A DNA stretch of 64,000 bases, from NCBI RefSeq assembly GCF_014305155.1, contig NZ_JACRUK010000010.1:32393-96392 (forward strand), written 5' to 3'. Numbering within the stretch: the first letter of the stretch is position 1; the number at the start of each line of letters is the position of its first letter. The notes beneath the pieces are model-generated. The model was not told the DNA's origin, did no database searches, and saw only the letters and a list, made by a program, of their open reading frames with translations. Source of the DNA: Flavobacterium muglaense. Lineage in GTDB: Bacteria > Bacteroidota > Bacteroidia > Flavobacteriales > Flavobacteriaceae. The translations under genes and the position numbers were made by a program. Of the stretch, positions 18,402-28,598 are shown piece after piece.

Positions 18402-19376
18402 ATGCATGCCATTTTTGAGTACCAGGATTTTTTTATTAGTTATCTAGAGAATCAAACCATTACAAAAGAGCCAAAAAACTTATACGATCCCATTACTTAT
18501 ATTCTAGGTTTGGGGGGGAAAAGAATGCGTCCCGTTTTGACTTTAATGGCAACAGAAGTGTTTAATACTTCGTATGAAAAAGCGCTTCCAGCGGCAATGG
18601 CTGTTGAGGTTTTTCATAATTTCTCTTTGGTTCATGATGATATTATGGACGACGCTCCTTTGCGTCGTGGTCAAGTGACAGTGCACGAAAAATGGGATAT
18701 TAACACGGGTATTTTATCAGGAGACGCCATGCTTATCTTGGCTTATCAATATTTTGAACAATACGAGCCAGTTGTTTTTAGAGACTTGGCTAAGTTGTTT
18801 AGCAAAACCGCTCTAGAAGTATGTGAAGGACAACAATGGGACGTGGATTTTGAAACCCGTACCGATGTTACAATTCCCGAATATTTAAAAATGATTGAGT
18901 ATAAAACTGCTGTTCTTGTTGCTGCGGCAATGAAAATGGGGGCAATTGTAGCTCAAACTACAGAGGAGAATGCCAACTTAATTTATGAGTTTGGTCTCAA
19001 TCTTGGATTGGCGTTTCAATTGCAGGATGATTACTTGGATGCCTTTGGTGATCCAGAAACCTTTGGAAAACAAGTGGGTGGTGATATTATCGAAAATAAA
19101 AAAACCTATTTGTACCTAAAAGCGATGTCTTTTTCAACCCAAGAAGATGCAACCCAATTAGCGGCTTTATTTGCTACTCAGCCAGCAGATACTACTGATA
19201 AAATTGTTGCTGCAAAGTTAATTTTTAATCAATCAGGAGCTTCTGAGGCTACTCAAGAAGCCATTCAAGAATATACTTTTAAAGCTTTTGAAACTTTGGA
19301 ACAAATGAATATTACGGCCGATAAAAAAGCGATTTTAAAAAGCTTTGGTGAAAACTTAATGAATAGAAAAGTATAG
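18402..19376 (+). CDS. Polyprenyl synthetase (trans-isoprenyl diphosphate synthase)
   Basis: Builds linear polyprenyl diphosphates from isopentenyl diphosphate, for quinone side chains or carrier lipids. Both aspartate-rich motifs are intact: DDIMDD at residues 79-84, followed by PLRRG, and QDDYLDAFGD with Asp209, Asp210 and Asp213. LGGKRMRP near residue 36 binds the diphosphate. 324 aa fits the long-chain group, but chain length cannot be deduced reliably. It is divergent from the yceI operon and is followed by a small conserved gene on the same strand. Confidence 0.94.
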   Translation: MHAIFEYQDFFISYLENQTITKEPKNLYDPITYILGLGGKRMRPVLTLMATEVFNTSYEKALPAAMAVEVFHNFSLVHDDIMDDAPLRRGQVTVHEKWDINTGILSGDAMLILAYQYFEQYEPVVFRDLAKLFSKTALEVCEGQQWDVDFETRTDVTIPEYLKMIEYKTAVLVAAAMKMGAIVAQTTEENANLIYEFGLNLGLAFQLQDDYLDAFGDPETFGKQVGGDIIENKKTYLYLKAMSFSTQEDATQLAALFATQPADTTDKIVAAKLIFNQSGASEATQEAIQEYTFKAFETLEQMNITADKKAILKSFGENLMNRKV

Positions 19377-19434
19377 TTTTTTAATATAAATAGAGGTCCA
19401 CGAAGTTTCAACTCATAATAATATCATTGATCAG

Positions 19435-19788
19435 ATGTTTATAGCACCACAAAATACAGACTTATTATTGTTGGAAGCCGATAGGGAGTCCTTATATCTA
19501 AAGTTGATTGAACAAATCAATAAAGATTTTAATTTGGCAAACGAAGGAATTGACTTCCCTTTAAGTGTAGTACCCAGTGAATTGAAAATGCAGCTGCACG
19601 AAAAAATCTACCGATTGATTCAGTACAAATTTGCCGAATACTTGAATCTACTGTACATTATTGATGTTTCTGAGGACGAAATAAAAAAACTAGATGGTTC
19701 GGATTTGGTTGTTCTAGCCGAACAAGTTGTTTTTTTAATTCTAAAAAGAGAATGGCAAAAAGTATGGTTCAGAAACAAGTTCAGTTGA
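19435..19788 (+). CDS. Conserved hypothetical protein, 117 aa
   Basis: Not recognised. A soluble, mostly helical, acidic-then-basic protein with no signal peptide or membrane segment. It begins MFIAPQNTDLLLLEADRES and ends with an aromatic, basic tail (KREWQKVWFRNKFS). It starts 58 bases after the polyprenyl synthetase stop codon with no terminator between, so cotranscription is likely. Codon use and the clean frame support a real gene. Confidence 0.7.
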   Translation: MFIAPQNTDLLLLEADRESLYLKLIEQINKDFNLANEGIDFPLSVVPSELKMQLHEKIYRLIQYKFAEYLNLLYIIDVSEDEIKKLDGSDLVVLAEQVVFLILKREWQKVWFRNKFS

Positions 19789-19818
19789 AGATTCTAAGTT
19801 GTTAATCCTTAACGATTT

Positions 19819-20361
19819 TTAAAAATAAACCCTCACAAAGGGCATAAAAGCACTATTGTAAACATTGTTGTTGTCGTTATAAAGCACATTGTATTTACCT
19901 CCAATAGTTACATTACCGTTGCGGTAACCAGCACCTAAGAATAATCCAGTATTCCAGAAAGCATCCGGTTTAACACCGCCAACTAGGGTTGTGTTGACGC
20001 GTAATTGTTCTAATTCGGCTGATAATTGTACTTCTCTAATAGGGTTGAATAAGGCTACAACGCTTCCGCCGTATAAGTTTCTAGTGAAATTATTTTTTTG
20101 ATTGATATAACTGTATTGTGCTCCAAGACCTAGAGAGACATATTCATTGACATTGTAAATGGCGCTTGGCGCTAATGAGATATCTGTAAATCCAGACCCA
20201 ATATTTAATCCAATGCCTCCACCAAATTGTACGTTTTGCCAAAAATCACTTTTTGATCGAATGGAATTGTCTTGATTTTGTGCAAGCAAATTATTGCAAA
20301 CTAATAGAAGAATGACAAGCGAAATCGATTTTGAAACGTTCGAAAAGGTTGTTTTTTTCAT
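19819..20361 (-). CDS. Predicted outer-membrane beta-barrel protein, 180 aa
   Basis: Signal peptide near residues 1-27 (ISLVILLLVCNNLLAQ), then alternating polar and aromatic strands (FGGGIGLNIGSGFTDISLAPSAIYNV, VSLGLGAQYSYI, GLFLGAGYRNGNVTIGGKYNVLY) ending in FMPFVRVYF, a typical terminal barrel strand with C-terminal Phe. It is divergent from sucA. Such genes are sometimes mislabelled alpha-ketoglutarate decarboxylase because of that neighbour; nothing in the sequence supports an enzyme. Role unknown. Confidence 0.75.
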   Translation of the reverse strand: MKKTTFSNVSKSISLVILLLVCNNLLAQNQDNSIRSKSDFWQNVQFGGGIGLNIGSGFTDISLAPSAIYNVNEYVSLGLGAQYSYINQKNNFTRNLYGGSVVALFNPIREVQLSAELEQLRVNTTLVGGVKPDAFWNTGLFLGAGYRNGNVTIGGKYNVLYNDNNNVYNSAFMPFVRVYF

Positions 20362-20433
20362 AAGTATCTAGTTTTTTAACATTTTATTAAATAAATTGTA
20401 TTTAAAAGTAAATGTAAATTTAGTTGATTATTG

Positions 20434-20441
20434 TACTTTTG
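20434..20441 (+). promoter_or_regulatory. -7 promoter box of sucA
   Basis: TACTTTTG matches TAnnTTTG, 39 bases before the sucA ATG. No convincing -33 element stands at 19-23 bases upstream. Confidence 0.4.
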
Positions 20442-20480
20442 CCAAACTATTTTAACAAAAAGTATATTCAATAAAATATT

Positions 20481-23255
20481 ATGGATAGGTTTTCATTTTT
20501 AAACGCAGCACATACAGAATTTTTTGCACAATTATACGATCAGTACTTAGAGAATCCAGATAGCGTTGAGCCAAGTTGGAGAAGTTTTTTTCAAGGTTTC
20601 GACTTTGGGATGGAAACTTACAATGGCGAAAACCCGATTCAGTATGTAGTTAATGAGGCTTCTGGCTCAGCAGACTACTCTCAAATTTCTGAAAAACTTC
20701 AAAAAGAGTTTAATGTATTAAAATTAGTCGAAGGCTACCGCTCTCGTGGACATTTGTTTACTAAAACAAATCCTGTACGCGAAAGAAGAACTTTTGAGCC
20801 TAATTTAGATATAACTAATTTTGGACTTACAACAGCAGATTTGGATACTGTTTTTGATGCAGCCAAAATTATTGGCGTAGCACCAACTACTTTAAGGGAG
20901 ATAATCAAACATCTAGATACAACCTACTGCCAGCATATTGGGGTAGAGTATATGTACATTAGAAAGCCTGAGATTGTTCAATGGATCCAAGCTAAAGTAG
21001 GGGTGAATGATAATCAACCTAACTTTTCGGCTGATGAGAAAAAGACGATTCTTAATAAGTTGAACCAAGCGGTTTCTTTTGAGAATTTCTTGCATACTAA
21101 ATATGTAGGTCAAAAACGTTTCTCATTAGAAGGTGGTGAATCTATTATTCCAGCACTTGACGCATTAATTGAAAAAGCGGCTGAGCGTGGAGTAGAACAG
21201 TTTGTAATGGGAATGGCGCACCGTGGGCGTTTGAATGTTTTGGCTAATATTTTTGGTAAATCAACTCAAGATATCTTTGGGGAGTTTGACGGAAAAGATT
21301 ACGATCAAGAATATTTTGACGGTGACGTGAAGTACCATTTAGGCCTTACAGCTGATAAAATTACAAGTACAGGTAAAAAAATCAATATCAATCTTGCTCC
21401 TAATCCTTCTCACCTTGAAACTGTAGGTGCAGTTATTGAAGGAATTACAAGAGCAAAACAAGATAAATATTTTCCGGATGATTTTTCTAAAGTATTACCG
21501 ATTGCCGTTCACGGTGATGCTGCAATTGCAGGACAAGGGATTCTTTATGAAATTATCCAAATGGCACAGCTAGACGGATACAAAACAGGAGGAACAATTC
21601 ATATTGTAATCAATAACCAGGTTGGTTTTACAACAAACTACCTTGACGCACGTTCATCAACCTATTGTACGGATGTTGCCAAAGTTACTTTGTCTCCAGT
21701 ATTACACGTAAATGCTGATGATCCAGAAGCAGTTGTTCATGCAATTGATTTTGCATTGGATTTCAGAATGCAATTTGGACGTGATGTATTTATTGACTTA
21801 TTAGGATATAGAAAATACGGTCACAATGAAGGAGACGAACCTCGTTTCACACAACCGGTTTTGTATAAAATAATTGCTAAACATAAGAATCCAAGAGATC
21901 TTTATGCTGAGAAATTATTATCAGAAGGAGTAATTGATGCTACGTTTGTTAATGGACTTGAAAAAGAGTACAAGGCAAAAATGGAAGTGAATCTAGAAGC
22001 TTCTCGTAAAAAAGATTTAACAGTGATTACACCGTTCATGAAAAATGAATGGTTAGGATTTGAACAAGTTTCTGATCAAAAAATGTTAGAGAACGTTGAG
22101 ACTTCTTATCCTAAAAAAGGACTTACTGAAGTAGCTAATGCGGTTTGTAACTTGCCATCTGATAAAAAATTTATTAACAAAATCCAAAAACTAATCAACG
22201 ATAGAAAAACAATGTTTTTCGAAACGGATAAATTAGATTGGGGAATGGGTGAGCACTTAGCTTACGGTTCGTTAATGCAAGAAGGATTTGATGTTCGTAT
22301 CTCAGGACAAGACGTAGAGCGTGGTACATTCTCTCACCGTCACGCTGTTGTTAAAGTAGAAGATTCTGAAGAGGAAGTTATTTTAATTAATAGTTTAGAA
22401 AATAAAAAAGGAAAATTCAATATCTTTAATTCGCATTTATCCGAGTACGGAGTATTAGGTTTTGATTATGGATATGCTTTGGCAAACCCAAATACATTGA
22501 CAATCTGGGAAGCACAATTTGGAGATTTCTCTAACGGTGCACAAATCATGATTGACCAATACATCTCTTGTGGAGAAGATAAATGGAACAATCAAAACGG
22601 TATTGTTCTTTTGTTGCCACACGGATACGAAGGACAAGGAGCAGAGCACTCATCGGCTAGAATGGAACGTTACTTACAACTTTGTGCGCGACACAATATG
22701 TATGTTGCCGACTGTACGACACCAGCCAATTTCTTCCACTTGTTGAGAAGACAAATGAAAACAAAATTCCGTAAACCATTAATCGTGTTTACTCCAAAGA
22801 GTTTATTGCGTGATCCTAGATGTGTATCAAGCATCGAAGAATTTGAAAACGGAAGTTTCCAAGAAACAATAGACGATACTACAGTAAACAAAGCAGATGT
22901 GAAAACATTGGTTTTCTGTACGGGTAAATTCTATTATGATATTACTGCCGAAAGAGAAAATAACGGTCGTAAAGACGTAGCTGTTGTAAGAATCGAACAA
23001 TTATTTCCGCTTCCAGTAGAAGAATTGAAAGCGATTATTGCACAATATCCAAATGCAGATGATTACGTTTGGGCACAAGAAGAACCTAAAAACATGGGAG
23101 CATACAGCTTTATGTTAATGAACTTCAACTTGGTAAAATGGAGATTGGCTTCGTTAAGAGCCTATTCAGCACCAGCGTCAGGAAGTTATACAAGAGCAAA
23201 ACGCCGTCAGGCAGATGCTATTAAAATGGTATTCGATAAAGATTTATTTAGATAA
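20481..23255 (+). CDS. sucA: 2-oxoglutarate dehydrogenase E1 component
   Basis: Thiamine-diphosphate-dependent decarboxylase of the TCA-cycle 2-oxoglutarate dehydrogenase complex; it passes the succinyl group to SucB. The N-terminus MDRFSFLNAAHTEFFAQLYDQYLENPDSVEPSWRSFF is the usual E2-binding segment. HGDAAIAGQGILYE through VINNQVGFTT is the ThDP/Mg site, and MGMAHRGRLNVLAN and PHGYEGQGAEHSSARMER are further signatures. 924 aa is full length. It is followed by sucB 82 bases later; the E3 component is not in the window. Confidence 0.97.
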   Translation: MDRFSFLNAAHTEFFAQLYDQYLENPDSVEPSWRSFFQGFDFGMETYNGENPIQYVVNEASGSADYSQISEKLQKEFNVLKLVEGYRSRGHLFTKTNPVRERRTFEPNLDITNFGLTTADLDTVFDAAKIIGVAPTTLREIIKHLDTTYCQHIGVEYMYIRKPEIVQWIQAKVGVNDNQPNFSADEKKTILNKLNQAVSFENFLHTKYVGQKRFSLEGGESIIPALDALIEKAAERGVEQFVMGMAHRGRLNVLANIFGKSTQDIFGEFDGKDYDQEYFDGDVKYHLGLTADKITSTGKKININLAPNPSHLETVGAVIEGITRAKQDKYFPDDFSKVLPIAVHGDAAIAGQGILYEIIQMAQLDGYKTGGTIHIVINNQVGFTTNYLDARSSTYCTDVAKVTLSPVLHVNADDPEAVVHAIDFALDFRMQFGRDVFIDLLGYRKYGHNEGDEPRFTQPVLYKIIAKHKNPRDLYAEKLLSEGVIDATFVNGLEKEYKAKMEVNLEASRKKDLTVITPFMKNEWLGFEQVSDQKMLENVETSYPKKGLTEVANAVCNLPSDKKFINKIQKLINDRKTMFFETDKLDWGMGEHLAYGSLMQEGFDVRISGQDVERGTFSHRHAVVKVEDSEEEVILINSLENKKGKFNIFNSHLSEYGVLGFDYGYALANPNTLTIWEAQFGDFSNGAQIMIDQYISCGEDKWNNQNGIVLLLPHGYEGQGAEHSSARMERYLQLCARHNMYVADCTTPANFFHLLRRQMKTKFRKPLIVFTPKSLLRDPRCVSSIEEFENGSFQETIDDTTVNKADVKTLVFCTGKFYYDITAERENNGRKDVAVVRIEQLFPLPVEELKAIIAQYPNADDYVWAQEEPKNMGAYSFMLMNFNLVKWRLASLRAYSAPASGSYTRAKRRQADAIKMVFDKDLFR

Positions 23256-23337
23256 AAATTAGTTTAAAGTTTAAGGTTTAAAGTGGCATCGAATGCGCTT
23301 TGAACTTTAAACAATTCAAACCTTAAACAAAAAAAAG
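23256..23337. repeat. Imperfect long inverted repeat in the sucA-sucB spacer
   Basis: GTTTAAAGTTTAAGGTTTAAAG on the left and CTTTGAACTTTAAAC plus CAAACCTTAAAC on the right could fold into a long AT-rich hairpin around GCATCGAATGC. The words resemble those at 2184-2265 in the nuo operon. It may tune sucB expression or simply be a small mobile palindrome. Confidence 0.55.
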
Positions 23338-24546
23338 ATGATTTTAGAAATGAAAGTCCCTTCACCAGGGGAATCTATAAAAGAAGTTGAAATTGCAACT
23401 TGGTTAGTAAAAGACGGAGATTATGTAGAGAAAGACCAAGCAATTGCTGAAGTAGATTCAGATAAAGCAACTCTTGAATTACCTGCAGAAGCAAGCGGAA
23501 TTATCACATTAAAAGCCGAAGAAGGTGATGCAGTAGCAGTAGGGGCAGTAGTATGTCATATTGATACAGCAGCAGCTAAACCAGCTGGTTCAGCAGCAGC
23601 AGCGCCAGTTGCCGAAGCACCAAAAGCAGCTCCAGCTCCAGTAGCAGCAGCTCCAGCAGCAACTTATGCTTCAGGAACACCATCTCCAGCAGCAAGAAAA
23701 ATATTAGACGAAAAAAATATCGCTCCAGCAACTGTAACAGGAACTGGTAAAGACGGTAGAATCACTAAAGATGATGCTGTAAATGCAGTACCATCAATGG
23801 GAACTCCTACAGGTGGAAGCCGTGGTCAAGAGCGTAGTAAATTATCAATGTTGCGTCGTAAAGTAGCGGAGCGTTTGGTAGCTGCCAAAAACGAAACGGC
23901 TATGTTAACTACTTTCAACGAAGTAAACATGACGCCTATCAACATTATCCGTAATCAGTATAAAGATGAGTTCAAAGCGAAGCACGGTGGTGTAGGTCTT
24001 GGATACATGTCTTTCTTTACTAAAGCGGTTACAAGAGCATTAAAATTATATCCAGACGTTAACTCTATGATGGATGGAGATTATAAAATTGCTTACGATT
24101 TCTGTGATATCTCAATCGCAGTGTCAGGACCAAAAGGATTAATGGTTCCTGTTGTTCGTAACGCAGAGAATTTAACCTTCCGTGGTGTAGAAGCTGATAT
24201 CAAAAGATTAGCTATTAGAGCGCGTGACGGACAAATTACTGTTGATGATATGACTGGTGGAACTTTTACAATCACTAACGGTGGTGTATTTGGTTCTATG
24301 TTGTCTACTCCTATTATCAACCCTCCACAATCAGGAATCCTTGGTATGCACAACATTATCGAGCGTCCTATTGCTGTAAACGGTAAAGTAGAAATTCACC
24401 CAATGATGTACGTAGCACTTTCTTATGACCACCGTATCATTGATGGTCGTGAGTCAGTTGGTTTCTTAGTGGCTGTAAAAGAAGCTTTAGAAAACCCAAT
24501 GGAATTGCTTTTGGATAACAATCCTAAAAGAGCTTTCGAATTGTAA
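23338..24546 (+). CDS. sucB: 2-oxoglutarate dehydrogenase E2 (dihydrolipoyllysine succinyltransferase)
   Basis: Core acyltransferase of the 2-oxoglutarate dehydrogenase complex. One lipoyl domain (residues 1-75) carries lipoyl-lysine Lys43 in [17 protein letters not shown]. An Ala/Pro-rich linker and an E3-binding domain follow ([20 protein letters not shown], near residues 117-150). The C-terminal catalytic domain has [16 protein letters not shown] with His365 as the active-site histidine. 402 aa is normal. It is cotranscribed with sucA and followed by a strong terminator. Confidence 0.96.
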   Translation: MILEMKVPSPGESIKEVEIATWLVKDGDYVEKDQAIAEVDSDKATLELPAEASGIITLKAEEGDAVAVGAVVCHIDTAAAKPAGSAAAAPVAEAPKAAPAPVAAAPAATYASGTPSPAARKILDEKNIAPATVTGTGKDGRITKDDAVNAVPSMGTPTGGSRGQERSKLSMLRRKVAERLVAAKNETAMLTTFNEVNMTPINIIRNQYKDEFKAKHGGVGLGYMSFFTKAVTRALKLYPDVNSMMDGDYKIAYDFCDISIAVSGPKGLMVPVVRNAENLTFRGVEADIKRLAIRARDGQITVDDMTGGTFTITNGGVFGSMLSTPIINPPQSGILGMHNIIERPIAVNGKVEIHPMMYVALSYDHRIIDGRESVGFLVAVKEALENPMELLLDNNPKRAFEL

Positions 24547-24568
24547 TTCACAAATTCATAAAATATGA

Positions 24569-24605
24569 AAAATCCCGTTTGAGCAATTGAACGGGATTTT
24601 TTTGT
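24569..24605 (+). terminator. Terminator of sucAB
   Basis: AAAATCCCGTT pairs with AACGGGATTTT around a short loop, followed by a T-run, about 25 bases after the sucB stop codon. Confidence 0.88.
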
Positions 24606-24654
24606 TTGAATATCAGTTGATTTAATAAGGTTCTTAAATATCTGATTATTAAGG

Positions 24655-27600
24655 ATGCAGTCTTTTTCTGAAATTGTAATTAGGATGCTAATTTTTTATA
24701 TTTTAGCTAAAAATTGCAGTATCAAAAAACATTTTCACATACTTTTTTTTACTTTATTCTGTTGGAATTTTTCAACTGGACAGGATGTTTTTAATACCTA
24801 TTCAACTTCAAAATTAACTCCAGACAATGGTCTTTCTCAAGGATCCAATTACTTTAGATTTGAAGATAGTCAAGGTTTTATGTGGCTTACTGGTAACGAT
24901 GCACTCAATCGGTACGATGGCAAAACCGTAAAAGTATATAACCTCGATAAATACTTTGATCATTGCCCCAAATTACAACAAGGGTATGGTTTTGCAGAGG
25001 ATGATCAGAGTAATATTTATATCGGTAGTGTTCGCGGACTTTATATCTATCACCGAAGTCAAGATCGATTTTCATTGCAAAAAATCTTTAAAAATAATCA
25101 AGATGATATTGCCATGCCATTTGCTTTTAAAGAGGGCAAAATATGGTGTTTTAATAAAGAATATCGACTTGCGACCTATGACATTAAAACGCATAAAACG
25201 GAAATTATTACACAATTAAAAATCAGTCATTTACTATCGGTTCATATCTATGAATTGGAAGGAAATGTGTTTTACTATCATTATCCTTTTATGGATAAAT
25301 TTGGAAATTTTTGGTTTATAGAAAACAAGGAGGTTTTAAAATATAATCCAAAAACCAATACTAGTTCCAATCCTTTTAAAGATTTTATTAGAAAAAAAGA
25401 CATAGAATTTTTTTCGAGTTATTATGATCGTGATACTGAAACACTCTATTTTGGAACCGATAAAGGGGTTTTACTATATAATTTAATTACGAATAGAGTA
25501 GCATTAATTGAAAAAATAGAAGACAAAATAGTGAAAAATGTTTTTAGCATTGCTGCTAATAAAGACAGAATGATACTGAAGTCGAATAAAGATATTTATT
25601 TTATAAATAACAATAAAAGGACGATATGTAAAGCTAATCTAAGTGAAAAGTATAATTTGTTTAAATCCAATTCTTTTGGTTTTGACAAGAGTAATCGTTT
25701 GTGGATTTGCGATGACGGAAAGGGGCAAGTTATTTTTGATTTTCATCAAAAAACGATCAATAAGGTGCCAAACGAAAGTCTAGATATTGATTATTTTTCA
25801 AATTCGGGTGTGGGGCGTTTTGCTGAATTTTCGAATAATAAAACTGTTATTCCAATAAACAGCCCAAATCAGAACAACTTAATTGTTGATGATAGGAGTA
25901 AAAATGAAATTAGGCCTATTTATTTTCCTATTCATAAAGAGCTTAAAAATTTTGGAATGTTAACCGATTTTTACAGAAAGGGAATTTGGTTTTATGAAGA
26001 TTATTTGGAGAATAAAAAACACCAAAAACGACTGTTTTTATATCATGAAAACGGAAAAATTGACAACGAAATTATTCAACATAATATTGAAGATTTCGGT
26101 TTTCAGCAAGACATGGTCTTTTTTGACAATCAACGCTTACTTTGTGCATTTACAAAAGGATTGTATTGGTTGTTTCCTGAAAGTAAAAAATTTGTAAGAA
26201 TTAATGTTAAGTACAATATTAATTTGTTTAAAATAAATCAGGTCGACAAGAATCATCTTGCCATAAGTTATATCAATAATGATATGTTGCTTTTTGAAGT
26301 TACGCCAGATTATCAACTAAGGTTAATTAAGAAAATACTACCAAAAATTCAATCATTTTATATTCAGAAGGATTTGAGTAGAAATGTTTACTGGGTTGGT
26401 AGCAATCAAGGGATTTATTTGCTTGATAAAAATTTCAATATTTTAAAGGTTTTTAATGCCAATAATGACTTAGCAGGAACATATATTTATGGGCTTTTGT
26501 TAGATAATGATGGAAATGTTTATTGTAGTCATCAACACGGTTTGAGTAGTATTGATGCTAAAACATTTCAGGTTATTAACTTTGATAAAAATGACGGAAT
26601 TCAAGATTGGGATTTTAACAACCGGGCATTTTATAAAGCAACCGATGGGACACTGTTTTTTGGAGGTGTTTCGGGATATAATTCTTTTAAACCACCATTA
26701 AGGCCGTATTCGTATTACAAACCTGAGGTTTATATTGATGAGATTTTGGTAAACAATTCATTCTTTAATTCAAAACGAAATTCAAATTCAATCAGCCAAT
26801 TGAATTTAAATTATGACCAAAATAATCTTTCGATTAAAGCTTTAGTCAAAGATTTGGCCAATGCCAACAGCCGTGAATTAATTTATAAATTAAAAGGAAT
26901 TGATGGGCAATGGAAACATTTGGATAACGGAAGAAGTATAAATTTCAATAATTTGGCTCCAAATAAATATACACTACAACTAGGGGTGTATGATAAATTT
27001 ACCAACAAGGAAATGTATCAAAAAATGATTCTAATCACCATTTTTGCGCCATTTTATAAAACCTTATGGTTTTGGGTTTTAATGGCATTTGGAATAATTG
27101 GATGTTTTTTTTGGGCTTTTAATATTCGAAAGTTTAAAAACCAAAAAAGAAAATTTGAACAACAGCTTGCCCTCGAGCAACAACGTAATAGAATAACTGC
27201 CGACTTGCATGACGATATTGGGGCTACCTTGAGCAGTTTGCAAATTAACAGCGCCGTAGCCAACCAGCTCATGGAAAAAAATCCATTAGAAGCGCATAGA
27301 GTGTTGACAAAAATTGAATATCAAGCGCAAAATTTAGCTGACAAAATAGGCGATATTATTTGGAGTATGAAACCAAGTAAAGACGAGTTTATGACCATGA
27401 GTGCAAGAATAAAAACCTTTGCCAATGATATTCTGGGATCAACAGATGTCAATTATGAAATTTATATTGACCCTAAAATTGATAAAAAAATCACGGATAT
27501 TACTGCTCGAAAAAACATCGTTTTAATCTTAAAAGAAGCGATCAATAATGTGGCAAAATACAGCAAAGCAAAAATTTTGAAAATCAATTTAGAACTAGTT

Positions 27601-27777
27601 GAAAATACCATACATATTCGAATTGCTGATAATGGGATAGGATTTATTAATGATGAAACCAAGGGTAACGGAATTGGTAATATGCAAAAAAGAGTAGTTG
27701 AAATAAAAGGAGAGTTTACCATAACTTCTACTATAAATTGCGGAACATCGATAAGCATCACTATCCCTTGTCCCTAA
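24655..27777 (+). CDS. Periplasmic-propeller sensor histidine kinase
   Basis: Membrane sensor that phosphorylates a response regulator, most likely the next gene. The N-terminal signal sequence ends near FSTGQ (start at 24655, or possibly the ATG at 24685). About 700 residues of seven-bladed propeller repeats begin LTPDNGLSQGSNYFRFEDSQGFMWLTG. A Y_Y_Y-type Ig-like domain follows (LSIKALVKDLANANSRELIYKLKGIDGQW), then one transmembrane helix near residues 798-818. The C-terminus is a HisKA_3-type kinase with phosphoacceptor His852 in DLHDDIGATLSSL and an ATPase domain (EAINNVAKYSKA, ADNGIGF, GNGIGNM). Unlike hybrid two-component proteins it has no receiver or AraC domain. Ligand unknown. Confidence 0.93.
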   Translation: MQSFSEIVIRMLIFYILAKNCSIKKHFHILFFTLFCWNFSTGQDVFNTYSTSKLTPDNGLSQGSNYFRFEDSQGFMWLTGNDALNRYDGKTVKVYNLDKYFDHCPKLQQGYGFAEDDQSNIYIGSVRGLYIYHRSQDRFSLQKIFKNNQDDIAMPFAFKEGKIWCFNKEYRLATYDIKTHKTEIITQLKISHLLSVHIYELEGNVFYYHYPFMDKFGNFWFIENKEVLKYNPKTNTSSNPFKDFIRKKDIEFFSSYYDRDTETLYFGTDKGVLLYNLITNRVALIEKIEDKIVKNVFSIAANKDRMILKSNKDIYFINNNKRTICKANLSEKYNLFKSNSFGFDKSNRLWICDDGKGQVIFDFHQKTINKVPNESLDIDYFSNSGVGRFAEFSNNKTVIPINSPNQNNLIVDDRSKNEIRPIYFPIHKELKNFGMLTDFYRKGIWFYEDYLENKKHQKRLFLYHENGKIDNEIIQHNIEDFGFQQDMVFFDNQRLLCAFTKGLYWLFPESKKFVRINVKYNINLFKINQVDKNHLAISYINNDMLLFEVTPDYQLRLIKKILPKIQSFYIQKDLSRNVYWVGSNQGIYLLDKNFNILKVFNANNDLAGTYIYGLLLDNDGNVYCSHQHGLSSIDAKTFQVINFDKNDGIQDWDFNNRAFYKATDGTLFFGGVSGYNSFKPPLRPYSYYKPEVYIDEILVNNSFFNSKRNSNSISQLNLNYDQNNLSIKALVKDLANANSRELIYKLKGIDGQWKHLDNGRSINFNNLAPNKYTLQLGVYDKFTNKEMYQKMILITIFAPFYKTLWFWVLMAFGIIGCFFWAFNIRKFKNQKRKFEQQLALEQQRNRITADLHDDIGATLSSLQINSAVANQLMEKNPLEAHRVLTKIEYQAQNLADKIGDIIWSMKPSKDEFMTMSARIKTFANDILGSTDVNYEIYIDPKIDKKITDITARKNIVLILKEAINNVAKYSKAKILKINLELVENTIHIRIADNGIGFINDETKGNGIGNMQKRVVEIKGEFTITSTINCGTSISITIPCP

Positions 27778-27821
27778 ATTAAGGTACAAGTATCCATTTA
27801 AATGATTACTACATTTGTATT

Positions 27822-28445
27822 ATGGCAATACGCATTTTTATATATGATGATAGTGATGAACGACGAGATAGTCTCAAAGCGCTTTTGATGCTTAATGATG
27901 ACTTTAAGTTTGTAGGGGAAGCTATGAATTGCAAAAACGTACTGTTTGAAATAGAAACCTATTATCCCGATGTGGTTTTAATGGATATTAATATGCCCGA
28001 AGTAGATGGCATTGAAGGCTTACGCCAAATAAAAACGCATCATCCCGAAGTAAAAGTACTTATGCAAACCGCGTTTGATGATTCGGAGAAAATATTCACC
28101 TGTATTAAAAACGGGGCTAGCGGCTATATTTTGAAAAATGACAAGCCACAACGCATTTTGCAAGCCATAGAGGAAGTCAATCAAGGAGGAGCAGCCATGA
28201 ATCCCGCCATTGCTCAAAAAGTATTGGATTTTTTTATTCCAAAACAAATCGAGAATCCCTTAAGCCCAAAAGAAACTCAAGTACTTTCGTTATTAGCTGA
28301 TGGGCTGTCTTATAAAATGGTTGCTGACAAACTAGGTGTAAGCTATTCTACGGTGAACACCCATGCTAAACGTATTTATGAAAAATTACACATTTCGTCA
28401 CTAGGAGAAGCTATTGCGTTTTATTATAAAAACTTAAAGCCTTAA
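27822..28445 (+). CDS. LuxR/NarL-type response regulator
   Basis: Transcription regulator paired with the preceding kinase, 44 bases downstream. The receiver domain has acidic residues near the start (YDDSDERRD), phosphoacceptor Asp55 in VVLMDINMPEVDG, and a conserved Lys in GYILKNDKP. The C-terminal LuxR helix-turn-helix is SPKETQVLSLLADGLSYKMVADKLGVSYSTVNTHAKRIYEKL, near residues 145-187. 207 aa is standard. The TACATTTG at 27810-27817 lies only four bases before the ATG and may be a chance match within the two-gene operon. Confidence 0.94.
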   Translation: MAIRIFIYDDSDERRDSLKALLMLNDDFKFVGEAMNCKNVLFEIETYYPDVVLMDINMPEVDGIEGLRQIKTHHPEVKVLMQTAFDDSEKIFTCIKNGASGYILKNDKPQRILQAIEEVNQGGAAMNPAIAQKVLDFFIPKQIENPLSPKETQVLSLLADGLSYKMVADKLGVSYSTVNTHAKRIYEKLHISSLGEAIAFYYKNLKP

Positions 28446-28476
28446 ATTTCAAAACGTACTACATACAAAGTTTTAT

Positions 28477-28510
28477 TAAAATCCCTTATCGCTAGATTAA
28501 GGGATTTTTT
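28477..28510 (+). terminator. Terminator of the kinase-regulator operon
   Basis: AAAATCCCTTA pairs with TAAGGGATTTTTT around a small loop, about 30 bases past the regulator stop codon, and ends in a T-run. Confidence 0.85.
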
Positions 28511-28598
28511 GTTTGTAATTATTTCAAATCTTTGATTTGTAATAAAAATTGCGCTTCAAGAAAGCCAAATCTGTAAAAATAAAAAATATACTGACCAA

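Noticed and set aside
19819..20361. Annotation as an alpha-ketoglutarate decarboxylase
   Set aside because: It has a signal peptide and barrel strands with a terminal Phe. The enzyme name probably comes only from the adjacent sucA.
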